Below are positions 1 to 12,115 of a stretch of 64,000 nt of DNA, piece after piece. The DNA comes from Pardosa pseudoannulata. Lineage: Eukaryota; Arthropoda; Arachnida; Araneae; Lycosidae. A program made the translations under genes and the position numbers. The first letter of the stretch is position 1; the number at the start of each line of letters is the position of its first letter. The notes below the pieces were generated by a model. It saw nothing but the letters and a program-made list of their open reading frames with translations. It had not been told where the DNA came from and ran no database searches. The stretch spans positions 84,616,865 through 84,680,864 of the forward strand of contig CM063501.1 in assembly GCA_032207245.1 (NCBI GenBank), given 5' to 3'.

Positions 1-832
1 TCTTTTTACCTTAAGCATTTTTTTTACCTTACAAAATTATTCTTTGTTTCCCTTTTGAGAACTGATATCCCCTTGTAAGAACTAAACATTTAAACCGGAT
101 ACCCTGCTAAAGAATATATGTGTTTCTTTTTAAATGACGACTGTACCGGCTTAGAGTTGAGCAACAGGGGCAGCTAAACAATGAGAAATGTGTTCACGGT
201 GAGGAAAATTGGGAAAAAGAGGAGAAAAATCCTTTCTTTCTTTTTTTCTCCCGTGAATCCCATCAAAGCCGTGGATCAATATAAGTCTGATGGAAAACAT
301 CTCTCCTGCCATTTTTATTTCCAGTAGTTGAGAAATATACATAAAACGAATCACTGAATATGTGGACCACTAGTACTTGTTTGAAGTATGTAAATAAAAT
401 GGGTGTAAGAAAGTTTAGAAATACAAATTGTTAACTGTGTGTTTTCTGCAAGATGCAATGCGTTATTTAACTTCTAAAAATGAACCTTTTTTATTTACTT
501 TTATTTATTTTTATTTAATTTCAGTTCTTCACTTTAGTAAAATTAAATTCATACGCTTTCAGTATTGCATAATTTATTTAATCGCGAAAGACCAAAAACT
601 TATTAAAAAGATCAAAATATTTTTTCAAACATAAAAATAAAAATAATATAGTTTGAAATTAAAATTCAAAGTCATTAGAAAAATAAATTTAAAATATTAG
701 TTTTCTATTTTCACTAAAGCTGTATAATCTATATGCGACTGTGGTGTACGTTTTCTCAACAAGTAGGTGACAGTAGAAAATCGAGATTGAGTCTTCAGTC
801 CGGTAGCCAATGATCTTGAGCAGCTATATTGG
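1..832. other. AT-rich stretch, nothing recognised
   Basis: I see no gene, RNA or clear repeat here. The short open frames (67 and 68 codons) are rich in Phe, Ile and Lys, as expected from AT-rich DNA, and have no family signature. Confidence 0.6.
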
Positions 833-1005
833 TTGGATTAGGAGATCTACTGTCTACTTTTTTGCAACACGAGGGCTAATGAGACCAGGAACTACAGCTT
901 AATGCCGATTTCGAACAGCTACGTACATACATGCCACTGTGGTATTCAAACCCACGAACTCCGATAACGAAGGTTAGTACCCTAATCAATGGGCCATCGT
1001 TCTGC
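833..1005 (-). mobile_element. tRNA-derived SINE, degenerate copy
   Basis: Read on the minus strand, this matches the SINE described at 22248-22426 in order: tRNA-like head with a degraded B box, the middle block ending in a GGCATTAAGC-like stretch, then the conserved tail about CTCATTAGCCCTCGTG and the AGTAGA motif. Both promoter boxes carry substitutions, so the copy is old. No target-site duplication is obvious. Confidence 0.75.
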
Positions 1006-2699
1006 AAGAATAGCTATATGCAAGAACGTCTGATAGCATATCTTCATAATTAAGATTCGTTAATACGGTTTTACCTAAAATCTATTTCAAGATTATTCTC
1101 ATAGTGCATATGATCTTGTAAACTTCTTCAGAGAATATTCAACATTTTCTTGTGTTTAACGCCCACTCTTTCTGAAATTTAGCGAAAACTCTAGATGGGT
1201 ATAAGAAATGCTTCTTACAGCTTGCTAATCACACAATATACTATATAAAACGAAGTATTCATAAAATAAATTAAAATATGAAAAACATTGTTTAACAGAG
1301 GCAACAATGCCATTTTATTTCCCTTCTCTTAACTGTGCGAATAACTCTATGCTTGGCAATGACCTAGTCCTGCGTATTACTCCGTTTGTTGACAGCAAAT
1401 CAGAAAAATCTGAGGGAAATCATTTAGAGAACAAACAATTGAGTTTTTCATCAAATTTAACTGATATCCATCGTAAATTTACTTTATATATATTTTCATT
1501 TTGCGAAAACATATTGAAATTAATCCTAGTGTTAAGCAGTCACATACTTCCTCCTAGTGACAAATAAGTTGTACACCATTAGATATAGCAGAACGTTTTG
1601 AGTTTTTAAGTAGACCTTTCTGGGCAGAATATTAATCAAACTAAACCAAACCAGCTTGTAATACTACTCTATAACAGTACTCTAATAATCTTTTATCTGC
1701 ATATTCTCGGTTATGTTTGAAAGTTGGAGATCAAGATTTTAAAAATTTGGAGTAAGAGATTAAGAATTAGAACCTCCTAATGAAAAATGTAAATCATCTA
1801 AAAAGTTAGTTAAAATTGATATGTTTTAAGGTGAATACGTTAATTACACAGTTAAAAGATATCTGAAGCATTAAAAAAAGATATTTTTGGAAATTTCTTT
1901 TGATATTTTAATAAATAGAGTATAAGTACCTATAGGAGCTTTTCTTCCAAGGGATTAAATCTATGCTATAACTAAACATGTTTATGCTATACGTAAAGAT
2001 ATATTCGTAGAGTCTTTTGAACAAAAGTTTTGTAAACAAATATTATATCAAAATTCATTAATAATCGGTAACTTTTACCCCCATTTGCAAAATTATATTG
2101 CTTGTGACAAAGTTTCGAAGAACGTACCTATTAAAAATTTTATTTTTAAAGCAATTTTCTTACTTTAAATCTTATCACTACTCCCTTACATTGCAAACAT
2201 ATATGAAAACATGTTGTACTCACACACTATACATTTCTTTTATTAAGTTGGCAGTAGTGTTACATTACATGGTGCAATATGCTACATAACTTAATCAATT
2301 CCATCTCCTGTGCATTGTTTCCGAAACGTAAATAATTGGAGTTCAAATATAACTCGAATAAAAGGGGCCGTGAAAATAATGAATGAGATCGGAAATTTTC
2401 AAACTAAACTAATAATAAGAGCCGATAACAATCGAACTTCGTCGGCGTATATGTAGTGACGGTTTTTGTGAGGGCGAAAAAGCTGATTACATAGGAAAAA
2501 AGGGGAGAAAAAGGAACTAAGTGGAACTCAAGAGGCTCCGAGGAACGGAAAAAAAAAGTTCTGGATCGATAGACACTAAACGAATGCGGCATCTTTTTGG
2601 TCTAAGCACTGGAGACAGAATTTGGGATCGCAGACATGAATGATGAGGGAACTACGCATACACTGATAAAGCAACAAATTCCCAAATTTTCAATTATAA
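1006..2699. other. AT-rich stretch, nothing recognised
   Basis: The longest plausible frame is 86 codons (1307-1567). It lacks domain motifs and a recognisable start context. No repeat copy elsewhere in the window was noticed. Confidence 0.5.
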
Positions 2700-2940
2700 T
2701 TTCCATTTTTAGTGTCAGACGTGGGTGGAAATTTCATTAGAAATGATTTTAAAGATTTTCAGGTGTCTTAAATTTTTAGAATTTTCGATATGCTATATGT
2801 TATTAGAAGTGATTTGACAGAGTTTCAGGTCTGTTAAATTTCAAAATTTTCTATGTTGCGTGGGTGGTATTTTATTAGGAAATATTTTAAGCTTTCTCAG
2901 TTCTATTGAATTTTCAATACATAGATTTTGATATATTAAA
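2700..2940. repeat. degenerate ~80 bp tandem repeat, about 3 units
   Basis: Three consecutive blocks share the order GTGGGTGG or a degenerate start, ATTAGAAATGATTT-like, TTTCAGGT-like, and an ATTTT..AATTTTC tract. They are diverged, so this is an old local tandem duplication. No function is suggested. Confidence 0.5.
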
Positions 2941-3314
2941 CAAATGTGTCTCCTTATTTTTGAATTCTATTAGTTCTGATACATCGGAAATGGCACGGAC
3001 GTTATAGCAAATAAAATTACTTTAAACATCTGTGGGTGTGCACAGTTTTTACTTTAAACAGTTTTAACTTAAATTTCGTAATTTCTTTTGTATCTGTGTA
3101 TATTTCTTACAAACCGTTCTTAATGGTTTCACGCAATTTTCACCATATATCTGTATTGTTAAATTGAAAATTGAGGCTAGTGATTTAATATATTTGAGGA
3201 TAGTGATAAAATACTAAAGTTCTAGTAGATTAAAATAAAATAATAAAAGGGTTTTCTATGCAATTATTCATTACGTCGCTGGTATAGGTAAAATGAAAAA
3301 AAAAATTGACCAGT

Positions 3315-4035
3315 TAGTGTAATTATTCTACGAGTGGCTACTAAATATTGAGATTACGTCTAACATTGTTAGTTGATGTGAGTAATATTATGCGTTTTCG
3401 TAACTAATAATTGTATTTGTTTGTTATAATCATTGTATTTTCCGGTTAAATTTAGACAGTGAATTTCATTTCATTCAGTGAATTTCATTTCATTTTAAAT
3501 CCATTTTATGGTAAATAAGTAACAGTTAGTGACTTGAAAAGTATTACTTAAAATAAATTATATTGAGATATTTAATAGAATAAAACCTAGAAACCCACAT
3601 GACAGTCCAAACCACCATATCTAGGTAAAAAAAATGCAGGCATGGGAGTATTTACAGATAGTGCAATTGATATTGCAATTACCAGATAGTGCAATTGATA
3701 TTGCTATTACCAGATAGTGCAGTTATTCTACGAGTGGTTACTAAATATTGAGGTTACGTCTAACTAATATTGTTAGCTGATGTGAGTAATGTTATGCGTT
3801 TTCGTAACTAATAATTGTATTTGTTGAAAAACTTAATCCTTGTATTTTCCGGTTAAATTTAGACAGTGAAATTTAAATTTATTTTATGGTAAATAAGTGA
3901 CAGTTAGTGACTTGAGAAAATTTACTGAAAATAAATTATATTGAGATATTTAATACGATAAAACCTAGAAACCCACATGACAACCCAAACCACCATATCT
4001 AGGTCAAAAAATGCAGGCATGGGAGTATTTACAAA
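3315..4035. repeat. tandem duplication, two units of ~400 bp
   Basis: The block from ATTCTACGAGTGGCTACTAA through CCATATCTAGGT and ATGCAGGCATGGGAG occurs at about 3320-3660 and again at about 3720-4035, in the same orientation. Differences are scattered substitutions plus loss of one short CATTTCATTTCATT-type direct repeat in the second unit. Short units of CAGATAGTGCAATTGATATT separate the two copies. Confidence 0.85.
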
Positions 4036-6086
4036 GACTACAGACTAATCAAGGTGGAAAGCCATATTACTGGATTCCTTGCAAACGCAGCAGTACTTGT
4101 TACGTATTATTAAAACTAGAGTTCAGCGTAGCTCTGGAATACTTCTTCCTTTATAAAAGACTTTGAATTAAATAGGACTGATTCATGCCTTTGACTCTTT
4201 ATAACTTCGGATGTTAATTACCGAATCCGAAAGCAAGATTAATTTATATTTCCGTTTCCGACAGAGAGAAAAATATCCGAAATCTAATTAGAGTAAAAGG
4301 GGACAATCGCGATCAATCAATAAATAATTCCTATAGTAGCGGAAGTCGTAAAGTTTAATTTCGAAGTGGGTGTTAGTTACTAGATTAACAGAGAAAATGG
4401 CTGTTCGGAATCCAAAACTATTCTGTAAATATCGTGGAGATATATATGGAGACCACATACACTTAATTAGGACAGCAGGAGAAAGTAGTAAGTGAGGACA
4501 ATAAGCTTGAATACGATTGTTTAATTTATAAGCCTTGACGAATTCTCTTAACAGTATTGAAAAACTTTGCTCCAGTTCAAAATGTATTAGAAATAACAAG
4601 GAAACAATATAATTTAAGGTTAATTTTGCAGGAAAACCGCTTGAATTCAAAGAAATACATAATTTTGTTCCGCAAAATCCATATTTTACCAGATAATAAA
4701 CCACCATTTAGACCCTTATTCTTGAGTTTGAGCCTAGAATCTCAGCTAGGAGTGATACTGGAGCATTAAATGTCTGTATTCTTAATTCAATATAAGATAA
4801 CATAAGATGTATGAGGATGGCAGATTGTACAACTATGCTTTTAGAGATCTAGAAACGTGAATTAATTTAGACATCAGCTGCAAGCGGTGGTAAACTAACT
4901 CACCTTGCGTCACAGCAATGTAATTCACCCATTAAAAATTTTTTAACCGTTCAAATAAAGTATGGATTATTTTTATTTCGCAATAATAAATTCACAATTA
5001 TCTCGCTCTGTGACGTAATACTCCCGAAGAGCTATATATTAATGATTATATCATTTAGGCTCATCTACTTTAGGTAAATCGTGTTATGAAATCATTATCA
5101 TTAACTCTATACTATTTACTTAACATAACATTGATGAACTAAAAAAAAGTATAACATTTAACATTGAAACTGATGCATCGCTCTTTCTCTCCCAAAAGCG
5201 TTTTACTGAAATTCACTTTTGATCATGAATTGCAACATTACAGAGCTAAACATATGTTACCTTATAACGCTGACATCCTGCTTTCTACCCCTTTCTATTG
5301 GATTTACAACCTTAACATTTTGTAATTGCCATATTAAATTCTAATCAAGCCTCAAAGCCGTTTTCTCAGCATTTTTCTGATCTCTTAAAATTTGAAAAAT
5401 TCTAATGGCTACGGTATGACTTGTTTTTGAACATAAAATGACATAGAAATTTATTTTCAATTTTTGTAGGTGAATGTATAAAAAATGCTGTAATCATGAA
5501 ATATTTTAAATGGACAAGTCAAATATTTATAGAGAAATTCGAGATAGATATATAAAAATAAAAATTTATATATCTTTTTATCTTATCATTCAAGATATTT
5601 TTCAGATCTCCTAGTCGTATTGTAGCAAATTTTGCTGTTGAAAGTAAGGGAATAGTACTGATTAAATTACCCATCAATTTTTGTCATATTTTGGATATAG
5701 TTGGTGTATTTTTTAACCATTGGACTTACTATAGCATGTATATTTTGTCTTTTATTTCATATGAAACTACATACATTGACGTGTCAACGTCGCCCAGAGC
5801 TATTTTCGGTGGACGATACTCGGTATATTATTAGAATTTTTAGTTTTTATATTCATTCGTACGTTAATTCTGGTTTGTTTGCGATGTTCAATATGCGTAC
5901 CCTCCCACATTTTTAACAAATCCCATAAAAAAGTTGCATCCACAAATCAGTAAGACTTACACAGAAAGCAGAATTTAGTACAGCCTACATTAATATTATT
6001 TTCGCATACATTAAACACAGCAAGAATGTAAAGATATAAATACATAAAACAAACGTATTTCATAAAGCACTAGTAAATTAAATCAA
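4036..6086. other. AT-rich stretch, nothing recognised
   Basis: Includes a 139-codon minus-strand frame at 4288-4707 that has no recognisable motif or homopolymer-free domain. I do not call it a gene. No repeats shared with the rest of the window were found. Confidence 0.45.
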
Positions 6087-6706
6087 TCCCCTATATAATA
6101 ATAGCCTAAGTTATCTGTACGTCTGTCCTCGATTTTATGAAGCGGTTGGACCTGAAATGGATAGAGGCATCCATAGTTAGCAAAATTCAAAGAGAGTAAT
6201 GTTTATCTCCTCTTAAACTATCGATCCGATTCTAAAATAAATTGGTATAAATATGCTTCATATCACACCAAAAAATACTTCCTTCTGTAAAACGTTCGAA
6301 ATCCACCCCTTCCTCTCTTTTCGAGCTTTTAATGTCATTATTTCAACTCCTATTTTCCCCGGTTAAGAGCAGGCGATTAAATTTATCACACAGCAAATAG
6401 GTAAAAATAACATTTTTCTAGCATTATGACGTCATTCCTTTAACCATCTCATTGAATCATTTCTTATTTTAAATTATTTTAATTATGCCTTATTTTCATA
6501 CGTTTTATCATTGAACTTAGATAGCACGTAAATAATTTTCTTTTATATTTAGCTTAAATAATAGAGTAGATACGTATAGGATGATTTTAAATTAAATCAT
6601 CCCATACGTATCCCATACCATTTTTTTACCTGCCTCATAAGGTACTTTACAATTTTGGAAAATTAAAAATTTTACTGATCCCGTCATATGACGGGCTGTA
6701 TGCTAA
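6087..6706 (+). mobile_element. non-autonomous Helitron, family H1
   Basis: The left end is TCCCCTATATAATAATAGCC, with TC preceded by host A. The right end carries the hairpin CCCGTCATATGACGGG, ten nucleotides, then CTAA followed by host T. TC at the 5' end, CTRR at the 3' end preceded by a hairpin, and insertion between A and T are the accepted Helitron hallmarks. The body shares the block GTTCGAAATCCACCCCTTCC and the TGACGTCATTCCTTTAACCA block with 9394-10075, 43150-44212 and 56672-57769. No Rep/helicase is encoded, so the copy depended on an enzyme from elsewhere. Confidence 0.85.
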
Positions 6707-6715
6707 TATTGAATA

Positions 6716-7097
6716 TTAACACATTGTTAAAAGGTCACGAGTTAACTTGTGTTTTTATGGTCGAACTTTGCAGACCGGTCACGAGTAAACTCGTGATGAG
6801 TTTTTTTTTTTCGCATCGCTGTTGTTTTCTCTGTTGGCGACCATACAGTGCAATTGTTGGTTAGCATAACACAAGTTGTGTCTCTCGCTTATAAGACACG
6901 CCAAATCTTTTGTTGTAAAAAATATTTAATAAATAAAAAAAACGATGACGGAACGTAATGAAGAATCTTTCAATGAATTATGCGTGGATGCTTTATCTGA
7001 TTGTCTAAATGATTATGAATCAAATTGTGATAACTGTGAAATAATAGCCGGTGACGAGATAAATTGTCAAAAAAATTGCCGGTCAACAATATGTTAA
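6716..7097 (+). mobile_element. piggyBac-like miniature element with TTAA ends
   Basis: The element starts TTAACACATTGTT and ends, read on the minus strand, TTAACATATTGTT, giving an inverted repeat with one mismatch over 13 nt that includes the TTAA target. Twenty nucleotides inside the left TTAA is the palindrome CACGAGTTAACTTGTG (6736-6751), and a second copy CACGAGTAAACTCGTG follows at 6780-6795. The interior holds a 50-codon acidic frame. It lies nine bases downstream of a Helitron. Confidence 0.8.
6945..7097 (+). pseudogene. 50-codon remnant resembling the acidic N-terminus of a piggyBac-like transposase
   Basis: Starts at an ATG after an A-rich leader (AAAAAACGATG). It is acidic and Cys-rich, with a DALSDCLNDYESNCDN core. 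Many piggyBac-family transposases begin with an acidic, low-similarity N-terminal region before the DDE domain, and the position just inside a TTAA element with subterminal palindromes supports that reading. No catalytic residues are present, because everything after the N-terminus is deleted. The stop codon TAA is the last three bases of the right-hand TTAA, so the frame ends exactly at the element boundary. The frame could also be fortuitous; its location within the element is better supported than its homology. Confidence 0.45.
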
Positions 7098-7315
7098 GAA
7101 AAATAGAATACATGAATTAAAATCTCTAATTTTGGAGGATAATACAAAAAAATGTTCTTCAGACACACATGCTCCCTACTTAATAAAACTTTTGTTGCGA
7201 AACCAAAATTAAAAGCAAATGTTTCCTATACTTGAATCTTAGTATAAGAGAATGATTCGCATACTTTGATATTAGTGTAAGTGAATGTTCTGTATACCTG
7301 AATATTCGTCTAAGT

Positions 7316-7928
7316 CAGTGGTCTTCAAACTTATTAGCCAAAGAGCCAAATATGAACATTACAACAATATTAACAAAACATTGGGAGCCAAATATGACTG
7401 TTTAGTAAACGTTTATTCTACTAAATAAGTAATACACTAAATAAAACTAAATTTCATACTTAATAAATATTTATTAATGATATTTATTAATGGTAGATAA
7501 GACAAAACTGTTCACACTGTAACTGCTGGTCTGTGATGTCAATTTGTACACCCCACTACTTTAGAAAAAGTATGCACGCGCATGCTTGTGGTACCTTTAC
7601 GCTGAAAACATACGAACAATTTCAGCCGGTAGCGTGTACATGGTTTGTGTTTACGTTTACGAAAACTAATAAAATTAAACTCGATATTCGTTACGTATTT
7701 TTAAAACAATATAAAATTTTAATTACCTGTCTATCTTTTAATTTAAACAAAAAAATTATACATGTTCTTGATTTATAGAAGAATTTTAATTTATCAAAAT
7801 AAGATGCAATTTTTTCTTACTAAATTTTTTTTTAAATGAAAATATTATTGCGCCTTCCGTGGATATTTGTGCCAGAGCCGCAGTTAAGAGCCACATGCGG
7901 CTCTGGAGCCACACTTTGCTGACCACTA
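7316..7928. mobile_element. non-autonomous hAT element with 8-bp target duplication
   Basis: The 8-bp sequence GTCTAAGT flanks both sides (7308-7315 and 7929-7936). The termini are CAGTGGTCTTCAAAC on the left and, on the minus strand, TAGTGGTCAGCAAAG on the right, a typical hAT inverted repeat of the CAGnGG type. Subterminal GAGCC/GGCTC motifs occur at both ends. The 81-codon frame inside (7533-7778) has no hAT transposase motif, so this is a deletion derivative or miniature element. Confidence 0.92.
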
Positions 7929-7936
7929 GTCTAAGT

Positions 7937-8690
7937 CAATAATGTAGTCCGTGGGAATTATGGAAGACGGAAAATTTGAATTTATTCGTATAATTGAGTG
8001 TGTCTTAAAAGTAAGTTTCCAGCTTAACTTGTGTTATTATTTGTAAGTAGTATTAAAATTCATAGGTTTATTTCTTAATAATATTTATCCATAACGAAAG
8101 AAGCGTAAATTTATATTTTTGGACGCTCGGAAATCTACTAGAGGCTATCTTGATTCTCTACAGGCTGCGGGAACGTGTCAAGCAGCTAAAATGGGATGCC
8201 GTTGCCACTAAAACCGAGAAAAACATTTTGTCTTCTGCCGGGGTCGTAAATTGTGGTCCCTTTTTCTGCCTCGCTTTCTGTCCAAATAAACAATGGTGCC
8301 GGGAGAAATAATTGTGAGTTGAAACATCGTTAAGGGAGAATGGGTGACTGCATGTCAAAAGAAAGCAATCGCGGAAGGAGAAATGGCTGCCGGAATTGTA
8401 CAGCTGTAGGAAGTAAAAATAACCCCTTTGGAATTCTATTGTATTTTAAGTTTCCTCTGATACGCACGTATGAAATTGTCGTCTATAGTATGAATATTTT
8501 TTTAAATATGTACATAATATTACATGTTTAATAGTATCAGAAAATTAACGAGAATAACAGCATTTATTTCAAGTTGGCATTTATTAACTAATTGTACACT
8601 ATTTTTCTATTTAGCGTTGAAGTTTAAATTTTATTATTTTTATCCCATAATCATAATTTACAGATCACTAAAATATAGGAAGGAAATAAA
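7937..8690. other. unassigned stretch with a GC-richer block
   Basis: Positions ~8150-8400 are clearly less AT-rich than the surroundings and contain CTGCCGGGG and TGGTGCCGGGAG. Both strands carry ~65-codon frames with no recognisable domain. No copy elsewhere in the window was seen. Confidence 0.4.
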
Positions 8691-8691
8691 T

Positions 8692-8922
<231 letters not shown>

Positions 8923-9393
8923 CAAAATTACACGCTTCGGTTCTATTTAGCCTTAATTCAGAAAACATAAGTGTTTTAAAATTTTAAACAAAGTAAATCA
9001 GTATTAAATATATTAGAAGACAATTTATAAAAATCTCCCATACATGTTGGTTTTGTATCTTTTTTATTACCAGTAGAATAATTTTTGAGATATGTAGTAT
9101 CTCTTTAAACTCAATTCTTCAAAATAGCATTTCAAAAAATACGTATATTTTTATTTATGTATCTAAATTGAAAATATTTTACTAGAAACATACTTCTCGT
9201 TTCTCAGAAATAAATGATATGGTATAAAATTTCTTTATGTATCTTTTAAATGCCGAACTTTTCAATAATATAGTTTTAATTTGTACCAGAAAGTTAACGG
9301 TATAATTATTTAGACACTTGTTGAGAAATGTGACCAATAATCACAATTAAGCTCACTCAATTTCGTTCTGCATCACCGACGTATATATAAATA

Positions 9394-10075
9394 CTAGCAT
9401 ATAGCCTGTCATATCACAGGATCAGTAAAATTTTTAATTTTCCAGACTTGTAAAGTACCCTATAACGCAGATAAAATAATGGTTTGTTTTTGAACGAGAA
9501 TTATCTGGTACAGGATCAATAATTTGTTTATCTTCATACTCCTCTAAAATCTCCCGATAATGTGAACGCAGTTTAGAATCACATTCAATTAATTTAGAAA
9601 GATAATTCAAAGTTTTCTTAGCTACGTCAAAATTATCGTTAAGTTCTATCCAATTTTTTTTCTACAGTAATGAATGGAAGTAAAAGAATAAAACTATCAT
9701 TTTTATTACACACTGGAGGTAGATAGAATTTCTTACTAATACCTGTGATAAAATTTTCATTGCAACAAAAATATTCGATGATTAATTTAAAATTATAACA
9801 TATGTACGTAATCTATTATTTAAGCTAGATATAAAAGAAAGTAATTTAAGTAATATCTAATTTCAGTGGTAAAACGTATGAAAATAATGCAGACGATATT
9901 TAAAAAATTTAAAATAAGAAATGATTAAATAAGATGGTTAAAGGAATGACGTCATAATGCTAGAAAAATTTTATTTTTACTTATTTATTATGTGAGAAAT
10001 GGATTTATTTAATCGAATGCTCTTAACGAAGAAAATAGGTCTTTAAATAATGGCATTATCATCCTTAAACTAGTT
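9394..10075 (-). mobile_element. Helitron H1, inverted copy carrying a coding fragment
   Basis: Read on the minus strand, the 3' end is a degenerate CTGTGATATGACAG hairpin followed by GCTATATGCTAG and host T (CTAG at 9394-9397). The upstream block ATGACGTCATTCCTTTAACC and the run resembling TTTTCTTCGTTAAGAGC match the other H1 copies. The 5' end is too diverged to place; the coordinate is where similarity fades. The interior differs from 6087-6706 in retaining the frame described separately. Confidence 0.75.
9480..9765 (-). pseudogene. BEL/Pao-like pol fragment inside a Helitron
   Basis: On the minus strand, broken frames give peptides such as ENFITGISKKFYLPPVC, NDNFDVAKKTLNYLSKLIE and HYREILEEYEDKQIIDPVP. 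In BEL/Pao retrotransposons the segment before the reverse transcriptase has a similar order: a short helical region, a Tyr-rich 'Y..i..eYie.g.ie.V' segment, then YLPH and the start of the RT domain. Sister copies at 57573, 58412, 58832 and 61978 continue into FYLPHRVL-type peptides. A frameshift occurs in the T-run at about 9653-9660. The assignment is from memory of the family pattern and was not searched. Confidence 0.4.
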
Positions 10076-10359
10076 TTGAGAAGTTTTCACTTGACGTATG
10101 TACGCATCCTGTATAAATCAAAAATGACTAGCCATAGGAGGTCAAAAATGTTTATTTAGGAAAGTTATGATGTCTAGCTTGCCTAGTTCCTTTTTGATTA
10201 TAATATGAATACTACGCTACAGAGAATTTCAGTTTAACTAATATTAAAGCATTGAGGGTTGATTGAGAAAAGAATAATGAAAGAATATCGTCGTAGAATG
10301 CTGAAATCTTGTATTAAATATATTATTGCAACTAGCTAGGATCATCCTCTTCTGGAGGC

Positions 10360-10507
10360 GAACAATAGCCGAATGTGTAGGATACTGCTCTTCATCACCA
10401 GATTTGGTGGGTTTGAATCACGATGCTGGCGTACAGGGTAGTAGACTTTTGAAGTCTGATTTAAGCAGTAGGTTCCGTTCTTTTTAGACTGCAGCACTCC
10501 AAATCAA
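10360..10507 (+). mobile_element. tRNA-derived SINE, degenerate
   Basis: Order of blocks matches the family: AGCCGAATGTGTAGGATACTG (degraded A box), GGTGGGTTTGAATCACGATG (B box with changes), TTTAAGCAGTAGGTTCCG, and the tail ending CACTCCAAATCAAG. Both Pol III promoter boxes are mutated. Confidence 0.75.
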
Positions 10508-10699
10508 GCCTCCTCTGTTGAATTTAGTTGGAAATCGAAAACTGTCAATATAACGTATATTAATGATGTAAAGAATGACTCACAAATGATTAGCTTTAGA
10601 ATGATGGTATTTTGTATATTGGACTGATAATCTCTCACATCAGCACTCAACCCCAAATGCTCTACTCACACAATTAGTTACCTTGAAAAAAGGAATTTT

Positions 10700-10955
10700 G
10701 CTGTTGAGGAGCTACTGGAAAGTGAAGATATCCCTCGAATGGATTGGACAGCGTACTCTCCTGATTTAAATCCCATCGAACATGTGTGGGATGCTTTGGG
10801 GAGACGCATTGCAGCACACTAACATCCTCTGGAGAACACCCAAAAAGCTCAAACAGATCCTGAATCTGGAATGGGCACTCCTACCTTCAGAAATGTCGGG
10901 CCAGCTGGTCATTGCAGAAATCATTGCAGTTAGGGAAGGGCATATCCCATATTAA
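10700..10955 (+). pseudogene. Tc1-like transposase, C-terminal fragment with frameshift
   Basis: Translates LLESEDIPRMDWTAYSPDL and then NPIEHVWDALGRRIAAH. This is the highly conserved Tc1 block around the third catalytic acid: D of SPDLNP and E of IEHVW are both present. After a stop, the neighbouring frame continues with KLKQILNLEWALLPSEM and ends IAVREGHIPY before TAA at 10953-10955, matching the usual Tc1 C-terminus. One frameshift near 10818 therefore separates the two parts. The first two catalytic Asp residues and the DNA-binding domain are missing. Dead copy. Confidence 0.92.
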
Positions 10956-11198
10956 GGAACTTTTCTTTGTTGTTCTTCCTCTTGGATAGACAATCATGTG
11001 TCACTAAACAATGCGATCAATAAAGCTTATTTTTGTTTGAGTCCGTACCTTACGCATTATATTCCTTTTTCAGCGCCGATGCTTTTGTCATCCTTTACCT
11101 ACACAATACTCTCTCTCATTTCTGGTCTCTCAGATGATTTCTCGTGGAGTTATGGCAAAAAAACCCCACCTGTTGCTTAAGTTTTGCACACCAGTGTA
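10700..11198 (+). mobile_element. 5'-truncated Tc1/mariner element
   Basis: The 3' part of a Tc1-like element: the end of a transposase gene (separate entry), ~240 bp of 3' sequence, and the terminal repeat. The right end reads TTTTGCACACCAGTGTA, which on the minus strand is TA-CACTGGTGTGCAAAA, a Tc1-type inverted repeat with its TA target. No matching left repeat occurs upstream, so the 5' half is missing. Confidence 0.88.
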
Positions 11199-11394
11199 CT
11201 TTGCAAGCTGAATATGATAACATAATCTGTATAATGAAGCGTCGTAGAAAGCAAAGTAAGTGATATAATGTGTACAAGGAAGTCATGCGTTGTCGACATC
11301 AGGTGTTCTATATCATTAATATACATTCAGAATAAATATAGAATTTTTAAGCGATTTTGCACACATGATCGTGTATTCAAAAATTTGTAAACAA

Positions 11395-11945
11395 TACACT
11401 TTTAATGAAAGTGTTAAAAATATATGGACGGGCATATTTAAAATATTTATTTTAAAAACACCGTAGTTTTATTACAGCCACTTAAATAACATGTTACAAT
11501 TAACTCTTAAAAACGTGAAACCGAGCTTAAAATTTTAAAATGTCTCCTGAGACAACAAATTTTTTAAGCGTTTCTCACCTAAGATTATTTATTTCCTGAA
11601 GACTGTAATATTCTTTTCTTTCGTCTAATTTTTCTACCTTCTACTCACTCAGCCTTTTAAAGTAATTGTAAAAGTTTCTAGACATAAAAAAAGTTTTTAT
11701 AAAATTAAACTATTGTTACAGGATTTGTGATACTCTTTTTCCCTTCTCATGTAAATTATTCATAAATAAATAATAGGTTTTTAAGGAAAGACATTCTACG
11801 AGATATCTCGAAAGACTAAATTAGCTAAAAAAGAGTTATTACTGTCGATGCTTGTAAATAATTTGTACGATGAAACCAAAGAAAGATCTTAAGTGATGGG
11901 AATGAAACATAAAAGGTGTAGAAAACGTGGGAAAGAAAGAAATTT
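11395..11945. repeat. direct duplication A, copy 1
   Basis: The sequence from TTTTAATGAAAGTGTTAAAA through GTAGAAAACGTGGGAAAGAA recurs at 13402-13921 in the same orientation. Copy 1 is the longer one. Nothing coding is visible. Confidence 0.95.
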
Positions 11946-12115
11946 GCAGAACAAAGATAAGTTTAGAAAACTGAATTAGAATTTAGTTTATCTGGTATGC
12001 TACAAGAGTTCTTAATTTTATTATTTATATCGCATGATTTTATTTTATTTAAGGGAGCTTACTGCATTTTAAAATTTATTTTTCAGAATATTATAAGCAT
12101 ATATACATGTGTATA

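Noticed and set aside
1307..1567. 86-codon plus-strand frame
   Set aside because: No recognisable domain or splice context; length is within chance for long AT-rich sequence.
4288..4707. 139-codon minus-strand frame
   Set aside because: No motif, no homologous copy in the window and an overlapping open frame on the other strand; not enough to call a gene.
6736..6795. Palindromes read as terminators or riboswitch stems
   Set aside because: The genome is eukaryotic, and the palindromes track with transposon ends, not with genes.
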